This document shows, piece after piece, positions 11,848-25,167 of a DNA stretch of 64,000 nucleotides. The translations under genes were made by a program, and so were the position numbers. Origin of the DNA: Terebella lapidaria (lineage: Eukaryota > Annelida > Polychaeta > Terebellida > Terebellidae); NCBI GenBank assembly GCA_949152475.1, contig OX424555.1:73051499-73115498 (forward strand), given 5' to 3'. The notes under the pieces were generated by a model that had not been told where the DNA came from, did not search any database, and was given only the letters and a program-made list of their open reading frames with translations. Within the stretch, counting starts at the first letter, position 1, and every line of letters starts with the position of its first letter.

Positions 11848-12765
11848 TTTCAACTCAGAATATTTTACAAACTTGGTTCCAAGTTGAAATTCAAAGTAAA
11901 ATTTGACCAAAAATGCATTTCAAGATGACGAAATTGGAGCCAGATTGAACTTCTCACCATAAGTAATATTTTGATTCATAATACATGTATGTGCCAAACA
12001 TGGTTTCAAGTTGAAATTCGAAGTAAAAGTTAATCAAAACTGCATTTCAAGATGACAAAATTGGAGCCAGATCAAACTTTTCGTCATGAGTTATATTTTA
12101 ACTCATAATACCTGCCCAACTTGATTTCAAGTTGAAATTCAAACTAAAAGTTGACCAAAACTGCATTTCAAGTTGACGAAATTGGACCCAGATCAAACTT
12201 TTCGCCATGAGTTATATTTCAACTCATATGTGCCAAACTTGGTATTATGTTGAAATTCAATGTAAAAGTTGACCAAAACTGCATTTCAAGATGACGAAAT
12301 TGGAGCCAGATAGAACTTTTCGTCATAAGTTATATTTTAACTCATAATATGTGCCAAACTTGGTTTCAAGTTGAAATTCAAGCTAAAAGTTTACCATAAC
12401 TGCATTTCAAGATGAAGAAATTGGAGCCAGATCGAACTTTTCATCATAAGTTATATTTTAACTCATAATATGTGCCAAACTTGGTTTCAAGTTGAAATTC
12501 AAACTAAAAATTGACCAAAACTGCATTTCAAGATGACGAAAATGGAGCCAGATCGAACTTTTCACCATAAGTTATATTTCGACTTATAATATGTGCCAAA
12601 CATGCTTTCAAGTTGAAATTCAAAGTAAAAGTTGACCAAAACTGCATTTCATGATGACGAAATTTGAGCCAGATCGATTTTTTCACCATAAGTTATATTT
12701 TAACTCATAATTTGTGCCAAACATGGTCTCAAGTTGAAATTCAAAGTAAAAGTTGATCAATGTTT
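11848..12765. repeat. ~120-bp satellite array
   Basis: About eight tandem units with period ~120 bp. Each has CATTTCAAGATGACGAAATT, GGAGCCAGATCGAACTTTTC, ACTCATAATATGTGCC and TTTCAAGTTGAAATTCAAAG blocks in that order. Units differ by a few substitutions and one shortened spacer. There is no coding frame through the array. Confidence 0.92.
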
Positions 12766-12775
12766 TCATAAAAAG

Positions 12776-13650
12776 CTATTGTGATCAATAATAGACTTAA
12801 CTAGCAGAAAAATAATGTTAACTTATTTGGTCACAGCCATAAAATCTCTACTGGACAAAGCCTTCACCTTGTTGAGCCCAATAATAAATATTTCTTGTCT
12901 TAACTATTTTCATTGTGGTCAATAATAGACTTAACATGTAAAAATAAAGTTAACTTATTCGGTTACACCCAGAAATTTCTACCGGACAAAACCTTAGCCT
13001 TGTTGAGCTCAATAATAATTGTTTCTCATCTTAACTATTTTTATTGAGGTCAATAATAGACTTAACTAGCAAAAAAAATGTTAACTTATTTGGTTACAGA
13101 CATAAAATGTCTACTGGACAGAATCTTTACCTTGTTGAGCCCAATAATAAATATTTCTTGTCTTAACTATTTTTATTGTGGTCAATAATAGACTAAACTA
13201 GTAAAAATAATGTTAACTTATTCAGTACACCCATGAAATCTGTACTGGACATACTTTCACCTTGTTGAGCTTAATAATAAATATTTCTCATCTTAACTAT
13301 TTTTATTGTGGTCAATAATAGACTTAACTATTTTTATTGTGGTCAATAATAGACTTAACTAGTGAAAATAATGTTAACTTATTCGGTTACACCAATGAAA
13401 TTTGTACTGGACAAAACATTTACCTTGTTGAGGTTAATAATAAATATTTCTTGTCTTAACTATTTTTATTGTGGTCAATAATAGACTTAACTATTAAAAA
13501 TAATGTTAACTTATTCAGTTACACCCATGAAATTTGTACTGGACAAAACCTTTACCTTGTTGAGCTTAATAATAAACGTTTCTCGTCTTAACTATTTTTA
13601 TTGTGGACAATAATAGACTTAACTAATAAAACTAATGTTAACTTATTCAG
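12776..13650. repeat. ~133-bp satellite array
   Basis: About six and a half tandem units with period 132-134 bp, each beginning near TTGTGGTCAATAATAGACTT and containing TAATGTTAACTTATTCGGTT, a TACTGGACAAAACC-like block and CTTGTTGAGCCCAATAATAA. One short partial unit of about 30 bp is duplicated at 13307-13337. The sequence is unrelated to the neighbouring 120-bp array. Confidence 0.92.
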
Positions 13651-13811
13651 TGATATTGTCCTGTTTTCAATGAAAACTTCAGTTCTCCATTCTGAACAAG
13701 AAACCAGTGTCATTACCTTCCACTGTACAGGCTATTGGAATGATCGTACATGTCAAAATGGATATTTCAAAATTCTGTAATAAGTTAGGCTGTTAACATA
13801 TTAATATTTAT

Positions 13812-14340
13812 ATGATCATTCTAAAAAACGATTGGTTTCGTGTGACAGCCCTTCCTAACAACACTTCCAAATATTATCGAGATTCGTCAAAAATTGCCAT
13901 CTGTAGAGCGTTCACAAGCCATGTGTCTCAAACAGGCTGTTTTCAATGCAAAATGTGTCCCCAAACGACCAATTCAGTTGCCACGGCAACCAAAATCGAT
14001 TGGTGTCGGGATCTTACCATAATATATGTGCCTGCAAAAAATAATGGTGATCGGGTGAGAATTGCGGCCTGTAGCACGTTCACAAGCCATGTGTCTCAAA
14101 CAGGCTGTTTTCAATGCAAAATGTGTCCCCAAACGACCAATTCAGTTGCCACGGCAACCAAAATCGATTGGTGTCGGGATCGTACCATTATATATGTGCC
14201 TGCAAAAAATAATGGTGATCGGGTGAGAATTGCGGCCTGTAGGGCGTTCACAAGAAAATCTCTGCGGACGCGGACGCGGACGACGAAGCCAAATCCATAG
14301 TATCCGCCGAACTTTGTTCGGGGGATACAATAATGGTGAA
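13812..14340. repeat. 168-bp tandem duplication in a dispersed repeat
   Basis: Two full copies of a 168-bp unit (13909-14076 and 14077-14244) plus the start of a third. Key blocks are CGTTCACAAGCCATGTGTC and GATCGGGTGAGAATTGCGGC. A diverged single copy lies at 24190-24430. A 162-codon ORF runs through but its repetitiveness and lack of domain argue against a gene. The right edge contains CCGCCGAACTTTGTTCGGGG, a short hairpin. Confidence 0.8.
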
Positions 14341-16680
14341 AATCCAAAAAACGCCTAAACTGAATGATTAAACGAGGCCATTTAATTGTTGAATCGGCTG
14401 GTTTGAAGCTGATTATAACGGCTGAGTAGGGCTACAACACGAACATGAGTGCATCGATATGCTTCAATTCAAACAAGCAGTTTGTACAGTTGTGAACTAG
14501 TGTGGACCTAGTTATTATAATTTGTATGCATCTATCACCAAGCTCGATTTCTTTATCTGAGTTTTCGTCAAGTATGCCACGCGAACAATAACAAAATGAC
14601 AAAAACTATATATTGTTTCTGACTAAAGCATCATCTAGCATTTGGCCTGTGTGACCAGTATAGGGCTACATGTATCATGCATCAGAGCCCCCGCTTTAAT
14701 GTTCGTATTAACCTATTACCACATCACAATATGCCAATGGTAAAAGCCCCAACATCAAACCTGTTTAAAATAGAACAAAGCCCGAACGAACGTCCATCTA
14801 AAGCCACACTGGCGGATAAAGGGCAGACGATGTGCAAATATACCCCACCAGATGTAGGCCTAATCAAATCCTTTTCAAAACCTCTATCTGCGCGTATACT
14901 ATAATATAAACTTCGTTGATTTACTCTTCCAGATTATTATATGCGATGACAGCGCTTTAACCTCAGGTGTTTTTATACCTCAGTGCACTGAAATGTTCGA
15001 TTTGTTTTCAGATATTCATATCGCCGGTATACAATATTGCACGCATCATGGTGATTTCTTCATCACTGTATAGCTGTTCCTAATCAAACACTCGCTTTCG
15101 ATCATTAAGGCTATTCGTTGAGGGATAATTAATATGTTGTTGTCAGTGTGGCGCTCCCTGATCATATTCTGGCCACAAATGACCAAACCTTTTCACAAAT
15201 GGTTAAATCCAAGTGATACTAACCTTCCTTGCAACCTATATCAAAAGCAAATTTGGCATGGCTGCAGTTACCAAATTTCCACTTGACTGCATCAGTCGGA
15301 CCCCGTCAGTTGGACCTTGTGCCCTACCAAAACACCAGCTGGTTTTCGTTTCGGGCCGATTGGATAGTCAGTGTCAAGTATCTTATGCTTGGAGGGTCTT
15401 TTCATTCTCAGTGTAAGAAAAAAAAAAAAAAACACTCTTATTTACCATCCTAAAACATTGGCGTGTTTTTCGGTTTTTTTTTTTACTTTTGACCGCAAAA
15501 AAAAAATTGTTGACTGAAACACAGACATTTCGATACCTTGCAGCACACTGAACAGTGTGATTTTCTTACTGACAAACATTGCAGTTATATATATTGAGAT
15601 CTAAAATTCGACATACTTTTGCTGCCCGTCACCCAAGAAGATATTAAATGTTTGGAACTCCCTCGAAAATAAATTGATCTAAAAATAATGACCCCTGGTT
15701 CATGGCTCCCTCGCTTCGCTCGGTCGTGTGCCTATCTACCTACCCTTCGTCTGTCCCCACCCCCGCCCCTTCCAAAATTCCGCACACGCCCCCGTGAAAT
15801 GTTCTCATATTCACAATTCCCAATGGTTCCGCCCATGAATTGTGTACTAGTTCATAAAATTCCAGATCTAAGATTCAAGTACAGGTAGTCAATAAATTTG
15901 AACATTTTGAGCGATGTGCATTACCTGATTATACTGCAGTCCATTGTCCACACTCCCACCCCCCCCCCCCCCCAATGAGCCCCCCATCAGATTAAAATGC
16001 TATTGGTAATAAGATTTAATTAGCTACTGGTCCCAGTGTTCTCCAGAGGTCGATAACTAACTTATACACCCGCTAGCATATATAACTAACAACAATAGAG
16101 CCAGTAGCTAAGTCAGATATACATTTCGCGCTTCGGTGAATTCGCCGCTCGGTCCATAATATTCTAATTCACCTCGCGCTCAGTGTATATCTATTACTTA
16201 TTTTGCTTTTGTAAAACAGTTTGGAATAGGCTACGTTTATCCATATGCCCAAAGAATTTAATCCATGCCGTTATTGAGTTATTAATCACAGTAATAGCCA
16301 ACTGATCATATGAGCTGCAAATTACAAGTCATCTATAGGCGTTACAGGCAGATGGGGCAGATGGGGCATTTTATATATATATATATATATATATGGGGGC
16401 CGGGTTATAGTTGGGAAGCCGTCGGTCTACCAGCTTTCATGACGTTCTTATTTAGGCCGGCTAGTACAGTCACGCCATCTGGCGAAAAACGTCATTTGAC
16501 GTTGCCATCGCCCTATTGCGAACTATGTGTTCTGGATATATAAGACAATCAATACTTTTTATTTGATATGCTGATTGCCAATGATCAAGAAAGTGGTAAT
16601 TCAGTTGACTTCCTTCAGAGAAGACGGAATTAAGGTGGTACAAAAGATTACTCTAACAGCAGATACATTTTAACACGTCA
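14341..16680. other. No gene recognised; simple repeats
   Basis: Contains an A-run at 15418-15431, a T-run near 15474, a C-run at 15959-15973 and a TA-run near 16370-16393. The ORFs at 15213-15453 and 15688-15888 are low-complexity or featureless. Confidence 0.5.
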
Positions 16681-16689
16681 TTTGCAGGT

Positions 16690-16880
16690 AAACCAATCGC
16701 TTTTCCATTGTTACGTCACATTTTCAAATCAACTAATGCAATTATTTAGAACTTATGAGGCACAGAAACCAAGTATAGCCTTTGGATAAACACTTGTGAA
16801 ACCCCAATTCAGAATTACTCATTGTTTCAAATTGTTAGCATACACTTTGTGGCTATATTGCTTCTGAAAGTATATCATTT
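16690..16880 (-). repeat. Extra subunit of the long inverted-repeat arm
   Basis: Resembles 17215-17365 in the same orientation: ATTTTC-ACTAATGCA, the GGCACAGAAACAAAGTATAG-like block and the TGGCTATATTGCTTCTG-like block. It adds a third, more diverged subunit beyond the inner end of the right arm. Confidence 0.65.
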
Positions 16881-17234
16881 GGTGGGTGATAAATCCAAGA
16901 AAAACACTTTTATTAATAGCCTAACCAATACACACATGTTGTCATTTGGTATGTATGTGGTAGTATGTCTTATTATCATATTGCAAGTAAAAGTATGTTT
17001 TCTAGACTTACATTCTAGATGGATTTGTTGTGTTGATATGTCAATACCTTCGATTTGATATATCAGTTGTAATACCTGTAGATAAATCACACAGGCCTCC
17101 AGTTGACTCTCTCAAGAGATGGTGATTTAACATATGCATAGTTGGTTACAGGAAGATTGGTTTCGAAGCAGCGGAAATAATAACACACCATTTGATAGTT
17201 GATTCAGTATTGCCTTTCAAGTGGTATGCTACAT

Positions 17235-18262
17235 TTTCGCATTAACTAATGCACTCATTCAGAACTTACGCGGCACAGAAACAAAGTATAGCCCATTGAG
17301 TACAAATTGTGAAAAAATCAATTCAGAGTCTCCCATATACAAAGTGCTAACGTCAACTTTCGGGCTATATTGCTTCTGCTAATGCCTTTTTTGTTAACTA
17401 GAAGACCTCAGAGGACACAAATATGCCTTTAGGTGAGCGATATATCAAAGGAAAACTCGACCGATGTACCATGGGGGTCTTCGACAGAGTTTCTTCCAAG
17501 TTGTAAACAAAGGTTACACTTAACCAGTTATACAGAGATGAATTTTTATAGCAACTGAAATATAAACATATCATTCGACAGATAACTCAACTACCTTTTA
17601 TATGCTGTATGACATAAGATTTTCAAGGTATTAAAACAGATGTAGTGGCCCATAAACCAAGTATACCCCTTAAATTGTTCGAATGAAAATCGCAAAATGT
17701 GAATTTAGGGTTATACATGTTCACGAAATGCTACCATGAAGTTTGTGGCCATATTGTTTCTTTTAATGACTTTTTCCAACCTCGGAGCCCCCAGTGAAGA
17801 GAAATATAGGAGTGGGTGAAGAATAATTGAGAGATTTCAGGGGATAACTGAACCCTGTCACTATAGAGGTCTTCGGCCGAGTTTCTTTGGAGTTGGCAAC
17901 AAAACTTATATTAAACTATTTACAGAGAGATGAATTTTTATTGCAACCGCAATATTAGCATATCATCGGACACATAATTCAATTACATTTCAATTCATAT
18001 GTGATATATGATGAGTGATCCACTGAAACTTATGCAATGGCCGAAATACCAACTATAGTAATACCCCCTCAAATAATTTGCGCGAAAACAACAAAATTGA
18101 CATCGAGGGGACTCGTATAAAATGTCAATTTTCTCACTTACTGCCGGGGTACCAGATGTCTACCCTGATTAATATGTTCCCTGAATAGCCCCAAATTACA
18201 TATCTGAAGTCAAATTTAGAGGACATCTCATGCACACATACACCCCCTGAGCCACTGGACTA
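17235..18262 (-). repeat. Right arm of long inverted repeat
   Basis: Inverted match to 7076-8095, with the same order of blocks and the outer tip TAGTCCAGTGGCTCAGGGGG read on the minus strand. The arms are ~9.1 kb apart. Confidence 0.8.
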
Positions 18263-21176
18263 TGGTGAAAATGTGGACAAGAGCCTTTTCTGAAATCCAT
18301 TAAATCATTTCAAACTTAATTTTATATTCCAGTTGCTTATTAAAGCAACCTGATGAAAGCGAGTTTCTAACTAAACCGACTCACTCGTGTGACGTCATGG
18401 AAACTCATTATAATAGTTAATGAAAGTCACAATTCAAGTATAAATATTTAAAAAAACATGAAACCAAATTGGCAAAACATATATCTCGAGAACGGTTAAA
18501 GATATTAAGATTCTGTGAAAGCCAACATATTGGGCCTACCGTTTGCATTTTCTTAAGAATACCGAATTGAACTGACTGCATCGTTGTATTCCATCAGCTG
18601 ATGATAATGGTTTCACACAAAGCACATAACCTCAACAATAACAGAATCAACCTCACTGCAGAAAGTAGAATGGTTTCTTGGCTATGCTATGAAGGTGCGT
18701 GAAATGCAAACACGATGAAACTGAAAAGAACCATCAGCCCTCCCTTTCACATTGTCAACATGTGTAATCGAAAATGAAATGTTTTGGAATGGAAAGGAGA
18801 TTTTTTAGATAAAGAAAAACATAAATTCCACGTTGAAATTGTTAATCACGAATGCAGAAAATGCATTGATAATATCGGTTCCAATAGTCCACATGTAACC
18901 CTCCATGTTTCATAGCAAACATAGAAAACTAGCGCTGTGAATTTGCCAATTAAAATAATTTTAAGACTGCGCAGATATACTCGAAAACTAGTCACAATAT
19001 GTCATCTTAAATATCAAGTATATCGGAACATCAGCCAATGCGTAGTTTCTGGTATGTGTAAACTGAAACAACAGAAATGCATTTACATAATGCTGACTTC
19101 GAACGTTCGTCTCAATGCGCGAGCTTTAACAAGTCCGATGACAGAATTATGTTAATTATGTTAATTTGTTAATATTTATTTTTCATATATTGTCTAGAAT
19201 ACTGGAGAAACTAAATACGGCAATAGTGTGCTGGTGGTATCATATAGGTTCATGTTAATTAACAAGCATACATTCGATGCTGTACCATGTGTACCACCGA
19301 TTGATTCTCTAAATAAACAAACTAAGAAGTGAAGTGAAAAATATATCACTCTCTTGAATTGTTTTTTTAAGATGGGTATATGAATAGACGACGACGGACG
19401 TATCGCCAGGCCGCGACAAAATATCACCGCACTATGGTCCTGTGATCTAATATTTCATGTGCTATGAAAAAGTTCCTAATGTGCGGGCATGAAGAATCGC
19501 AAAAGGTTTGATGGAAAGGGCTAGGCTTTTTGTCGGAAAGTGTTGATTTGTGTCGAAAAACTTTTTGCGAAATGTTACTGCAAACTGAGCAGTCTTCACA
19601 CAGAGATATAAGAAACATATATAAATAGAACCCCTTCATCACATGTCGTTATCAAATCACTCGACTCTTCCGGCACTGACGGACGGACTCATGCATCGCC
19701 TCTTTGTCCGGGCAGATATTTGCAACTGGATTACCGGAAGTGATGTACATTAATAATGTGCTCCCCACTTAGTTCATCACACAGTGTTTCTTAGTGTAAA
19801 GACGATTACGAAAATGCACATGGGCCCTTTTCATCTTCAATGCAATAATATTGCACACTTGAAAACAAATGCCATTTCAACTCATGTCACAGTTAGTGAG
19901 TACGGAATTGATATATTAAGTAAATCACAAATTATTTATGTTATCAAAATAGACACCATTGAGGTTAGGTGTACATTTAAGAAATGTACTAATGCTTTTG
20001 TACTTATCGAGTTTTAATTGTTCAGGAAGAGTACTTGGTAATGATTTACATTAACATTATCTCTTCACACAGCCTCCGAGGGATGGATACGATGAAAGGA
20101 TAACTATGGACGACATCGTTGAAAATTGAGATGTGTTAAACCTTCATTGCATGAACTCGATCAACCATATACAACACACGCAAGTATCAAATAATATTTA
20201 TGATTACATTATATATTTTCATATTTGGGTTTTTCCAGTGTTCACTACATATGTTGTATTAAGTGTCATTGAAAAATGTCGATTACAATAACTGATAACA
20301 CTTCACATCAGTGTAATAATATATGACCCAAAGTACAATTTACATGTAATAATTGGCACTTATATTCAAGTCACAAATAACATTATTTGCATAACATAGC
20401 ATTCTTTGTTTCAATTCTGGTAGTTACAATCCAGGTACCAAAAATATATTTTTAGGAGTACAAAGGATTTCTCCCGAATGTTATGATGCATGCACAGTTA
20501 TGTACATATTTCATCGTCCTGCAAACTGTGATGCTCTAAAACACTAATTCCACGCGACGTTCCACAATGAACCTTTTTAAATATCATTGTTTGGTTTGAT
20601 GTAGTCCGTGAATAGGGACTCTCCATAACTCTCCACAAATGTTTGCCTAGATATATACGTGTGTTTGATTGGCTTACAAGACGTGAATTCATCCTGTATT
20701 TTATTTGATGATAAGTTATCTATCAGTAGTCGATTAATTTTCGTTCATGTGTTCAGTGAAGGTCAATCGAAATGATATGTTTCGGCTTTGTGGAATTCAT
20801 CTTTTTGTTGGGCATGGAACCACAGTCCTTGAACCACAATCACCGTGTTGAACCACGGTGCATCAATTATCACCGTTGTTCAATCATCAGTAAAATCAAA
20901 TCGGGAATCAATCACAGAGACTTGATACATTTTCGGACAAATCGGAGTGGAATCCGTTCATTGGGAAAGCTCATGAAGGCAGTACTGCTAAAAACAATTA
21001 ACTTTGACCGGAAGGCATTCCTCAGCACTTCCAATGTATGTATCAACCTCCCACCAACAATACAACCAGATTTTGATTTGCCAGACACAAAACCTAAATT
21101 ACAACAATTTCAAAATAAAAACAAAATTCTGCCAGGCATACACAGACAAAGTCACACTGTGGTTATCAGTGGCAGG
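18263..21176. other. No gene recognised
   Basis: AT-rich. The 141-codon ORF at 20772-21197 (plus) has no recognisable domain or coding-like features. A TATAAATAG motif near 19619 is isolated. Confidence 0.45.
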
Positions 21177-21231
21177 CATTTTGGAAAATATATATAGTTG
21201 TTTCTTTGAACACAAAACCAGGCATTTCTTA

Positions 21232-22632
21232 CGGTGACTCGTATAGGACGTTGCTTAAAAATAAAAAGTTTGAAATATTTTTAGAGCATATTTAATCATT
21301 TTATATGCGTATTTAATATTTTATATGCTTAGTTGATTATTTATTAGACACTTTCAACAATTTAAGCACATTTAATCATTTGGAACGTGTATTTACTATT
21401 TTTAAACATATTTAATATTTTATATGCGTATTTAATAATTTATTATGTACATTTAAAATTCCATATGCATATCTACTCATTTATTATGCGTATTTTTATT
21501 TTTTTTATATGTATATTTAATCATATGTATGGCGGCTCGTGTAGGACATTGTTATTTTAAAAAAGAAAAATTTTGAAATATTTGTAGCACGTATTTAATA
21601 GTTTTATACGCGTATTCAAAGGCTCATATTTGGGAGAATGACTAATGTGTGAAACGACTCGCGTACATACTAAGAAATCAATATATACTATTTTGACGTG
21701 ACCTGGGTGGTCTGAGGATTTTCTCGCCCAAGCGCTCCGTAGAAATTGATAATGGAAAGCATACACGTGGCGTTGTTTACACTCCATTGATTATGGGTGT
21801 GACGTCACGACATGAACTAAGCCCAGACACCACAATACGTATAATTACGTAAATTGCGAGGTGTTGACATTCACGTCGTGACATCACAGCCTCTTGCTGC
21901 TAAAAAAAAAAAAACTGTCGCCATTCGGATAAGCCAGTTCGGAAATGTTTCTAGGTCAATTCAAGTGGTATGAACAAATTGTTATTACTCAATTTTCAAG
22001 CTGACTGCTTGATAAATGGAATGATTTCCTGAGATATATTGGTGATGTGCCAACACAATATATCGTAACAGACGAATGTCTACTCACGATGAGTTGAAAA
22101 TGATTTTGTCATCGCATGTCTGGTAAATTAACATTCACAGGTTTGGTGTAATGACCAAGTAGTTTTGCTAGGTTGTGGCCCTTTAATTATTCTATACACG
22201 TATTTAATATATGCGTATTTAATCATTTATTATGCATACTTATTTCCTTTGCATATTTAATCATTGATTACGCATATTTAATATTTTTATGTGTATTTAA
22301 TATTTTTATGCATATTTAATCATTTATCACGTGTATTTAATATTGTATACACGTATTCAATATTTCATATGCGTATTTATTCATTGAGTATGCATATTTA
22401 ATATTTTATGTGTATATTTAGTCATTTATTACAAGTATTTTTTTTACACCTTTTTAATATTAAATATGCGTATTAATCATTTATTACGTGTACTTAACAT
22501 AACTAAAATGCCGATAAAATATTATATATGCGTGATAAATTATTGAATACGCATATAAAATTATTAAATGCTCGCTACAAATAGTTCAAACCATTTTTAA
22601 AATAAAAAAGCAATGCCCTATACGAGTCACCG
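21232..22632. mobile_element. TA-flanked inverted-repeat element with internal AT minisatellite
   Basis: A 1,401-bp element with tips CGGTGACTCGTATAGG on both ends in inverted orientation, identical for 16 bp and then similar for ~40 bp, and a TA on each side (21230-21231 and 22633-22634). Both halves are filled with a variable tandem motif alternating GCGTATTTAATATTTTATAT and CATATTTAATCATTTAT. A third copy of the tip region, in left-end orientation, lies at 21531-21590. The middle (21620-22190) is unique sequence. It encodes no transposase. The TA pair suggests a Tc1/mariner-like mechanism, which is inference. Confidence 0.7.
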
Positions 22633-22709
22633 TACATTTTGGAAAATATGATTGTTTCTACTGTTGACTGCATTGAAAGACATGTCTACAATGTCAGCCT
22701 GACAAAAAT

Positions 22710-23365
22710 ATGCCATGGCGTCCATTTGTGTTCATTTTTTGTGTGTTTGGAATTTATTTTGTTCAACGATATTCACGAACAGAGTACTGTGAACTGTCCT
22801 CTGACCATGTGATGGTGCCGCTTGGTTCAACGGAGAAGGTTACGTCCGCAAATGACATTTTCCGTTCTCGCAAAGCTGCACGTGTACCGTAGAAGGACCG
22901 TGATCGCACCGAAGTCTGTTATCTGATCAAAGGCAAAGTGAGGGGTTCAATGGCTATGAGCGTTCTGAAAGTACATTAAACGAACCCAATCATAATATAA
23001 TGATGTAACAATACCCTACATCATCTCCCACATATTGTGCATAATCCGCTTTGTTTGTTTCTCTCCACAAAAGGGACTCAATAAACTGTCACTCAATAGT
23101 ATAAAACTCTCGATCGATTTGTCGCAACATGATTGTCTGGCTGATTTAGTGTTCAAATGGATTTTACCAGAAACCCATAAGAGTCTCTTATTTCTGGTAT
23201 TACACATTCATACAAGGTCTGTGTAGTTTCACACCCTCTAACTATATCCATCTAGAATTAGTTTCGATGTTGAAGTCAGACAGTTCAACAGTTTTTGGGA
23301 ACATTTGTTCGCAGATGAACTTTACTTGCTCTCACGAAACCCTGCAATATGGTGATATGTGTCAA
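22710..23365 (+). repeat. Dispersed repeat family A, copy 3
   Basis: Shares the ordered blocks of the copies at 94-600 and 5285-6220. It begins with a 60-codon ORF (22710-22892) whose first residues look like a signal sequence (MPWRPFVFIFCVFGIYF). That may be chance, since the same frame is broken in the other two copies. The terminal block is at 23278-23357. No family is recognised. Confidence 0.5.
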
Positions 23366-24189
23366 GTGCCTGGCAAATGCTAGTATCATAACCCGACAAG
23401 ATAGGGAGTATTTGGTGGAGAACCGGGGCCATTGCCATAAGAACATAATATAGAACACACACCTTTTCTTTTAGTGTGAACCATTTAGTGAGCAGGTTAT
23501 GTGTTTGTATTATCGGATATTAGTTAGGTTAAGAGTTTAAGCTCTGGTATAACAATCTCAGGAGAACTGGTTTTTCGTACAATTAACACAGTGAACTGTA
23601 AGTAGGTGAGCATGCAAGAGGTACTGTTGTGTCCAATCGTGTAATGAAATTACATGTAAGTGGCATGGGTTTGCCCGAACAGTGAACCAGTTGCATATTA
23701 GACATAGTACGAAACAATATGGTATTGTCATTGGGACTTTGTTTATTGAATAGGATGTCCATCTTCCCAGTCAAACAGACTAAACACTCTCGGTAGGCCG
23801 ATGACTATATGGGTGTATACCCCTGAGGCCCTTTCGTCGGAGTGGCAAGCATCTATGTGCAGACAGAAAGTTTGTCATAAATAATGAATAATTATATTAA
23901 TATGGCCATAAAACTCTGCTGGACTTGAATTTCACTGACAGCAAAATTTGACTATATTAAACCAAATCTTACCTTATTTGGTTTCAATGTTCATTTTTTT
24001 TTACCAAAAATATCAACTCTGCACCCTGATCACACATCCAATGCCGTTCTATTACAAAACACACCGAGGTCATTGGAAATATATCAAATGTGAAAAATGA
24101 ATATGAAAAATGAAAAAATGAATCAACATTAGAGGGACGTTGTAACAGTTGTGAAAAGTTAGCTCATTATCTTTTAATATTAATTCGAT
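23366..24189. other. No gene recognised
   Basis: AT-rich. The sequence around 23890-23990 has words in common with the 133-bp satellite (CATAAAACTCTGCTGGAC, ATATTAAACCAAATCTTACC), suggesting a diverged fragment. The ORFs are short and featureless. Confidence 0.4.
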
Positions 24190-24430
24190 CATTCTCAAAA
24201 ACACTAGGTTTCTCGTGATGATTCAATTAAATGTAAGGCTCCCATTTGCCGAGTGTTAACAAGCCTTGTGTTTTAAGGCAAATGTCAGCAAAAATGTATC
24301 TTTCATTGTAACTTGACACTGTAAATGTCGTTATCTCATATTTTCCCACAAAAATGATGGGGACAGGTGAGATCGGCGATCTGTAGGGCATTAACAAATT
24401 TATATCGCGGACGAAGACGGGGATAAAAAA
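24190..24430. repeat. Diverged copy of the 13.8-14.3 kb repeat
   Basis: Begins CGATCATTCTCAAAAAC, includes ATGATGGGGACAGGTGAGAT and GATCTGTAGGGCATTAACAA, and ends in a GCGGACGAAGACGG-like stretch. These match in order the blocks at 13812-14290, but with one unit only. Confidence 0.65.
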
Positions 24431-25167
24431 TATTATAAAAACCTCACACATGAAGTTATATCCTCAACCTAGTCAAGTCTAAAAAAAATGCCATAATTGC
24501 AAAAAATGGTATACTTCATTAACCTGAATGCCTCATTGTACCACAGCAGCTGGTGTGCATACATCCCAAAGGACAAAGCGCCATTGCAAATCACCCCAGC
24601 CTCTGTCTTTACGCTGCGACAGGAAGTAAATTGGCTATTTGTGACTGGCACATAACCATCATGAACTTCAAAACACTGTCAACCCGTTCGTTCTCAAAAT
24701 CGACATGGCGACAATGGAAAAATGGTGAGGCCAGCGGAAATGTTTCGGACTCAGGTTTAGGTGATTTTTGTTGGATCAAATGATGCACTGAAATCGCAGC
24801 TTGTACATTCTCAATCATGTACATGTATTCCGTTCAAATCATGTTTTGGAAACAGTTTTTATCGCAATGGTATAGTCGTGATTGATCGGCAATACCACAT
24901 GATGAAAATCCACCTCAGCATGAAGACTGTTTATTCCGCCTTAGCAGAAGTTTTCTTTGTAAAATCTTCCAAGATAGAGACAGATGAGATATTTAATAAC
25001 AGTAATATAGGAATATGGATGAGATATTTTTAATTTGTCCTCTGCTTGGATTTTGGGGGATTCACACTGTATATTTAGCCGATAACTTTTCTAGCCCTTG
25101 GGAGTATTTTTTGTGTTGGAAAGGACTGAATCGACTACCACGATAACGTTCCACAACGACGCACATC

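Noticed and set aside
13812-14300. 162-codon open frame on the plus strand
   Set aside because: It runs through a 168-bp tandem duplication (168 is divisible by three, so the frame persists by chance). It has no domain, and the single-unit relative at 24190-24430 lacks the frame.
7076-18262. Polinton/Maverick element suggested by long inverted arms
   Set aside because: No DNA polymerase B, integrase, ATPase or capsid-like frame lies between the arms, and no 6-bp target duplication was found.
19600-19640. TATAAATAG promoter-like motif
   Set aside because: No downstream gene can be supported; AT-rich background makes such motifs common.
20772-21197. 141-codon open frame on the plus strand
   Set aside because: No recognisable motif, no supporting splice partners, AT-rich composition like its surroundings.
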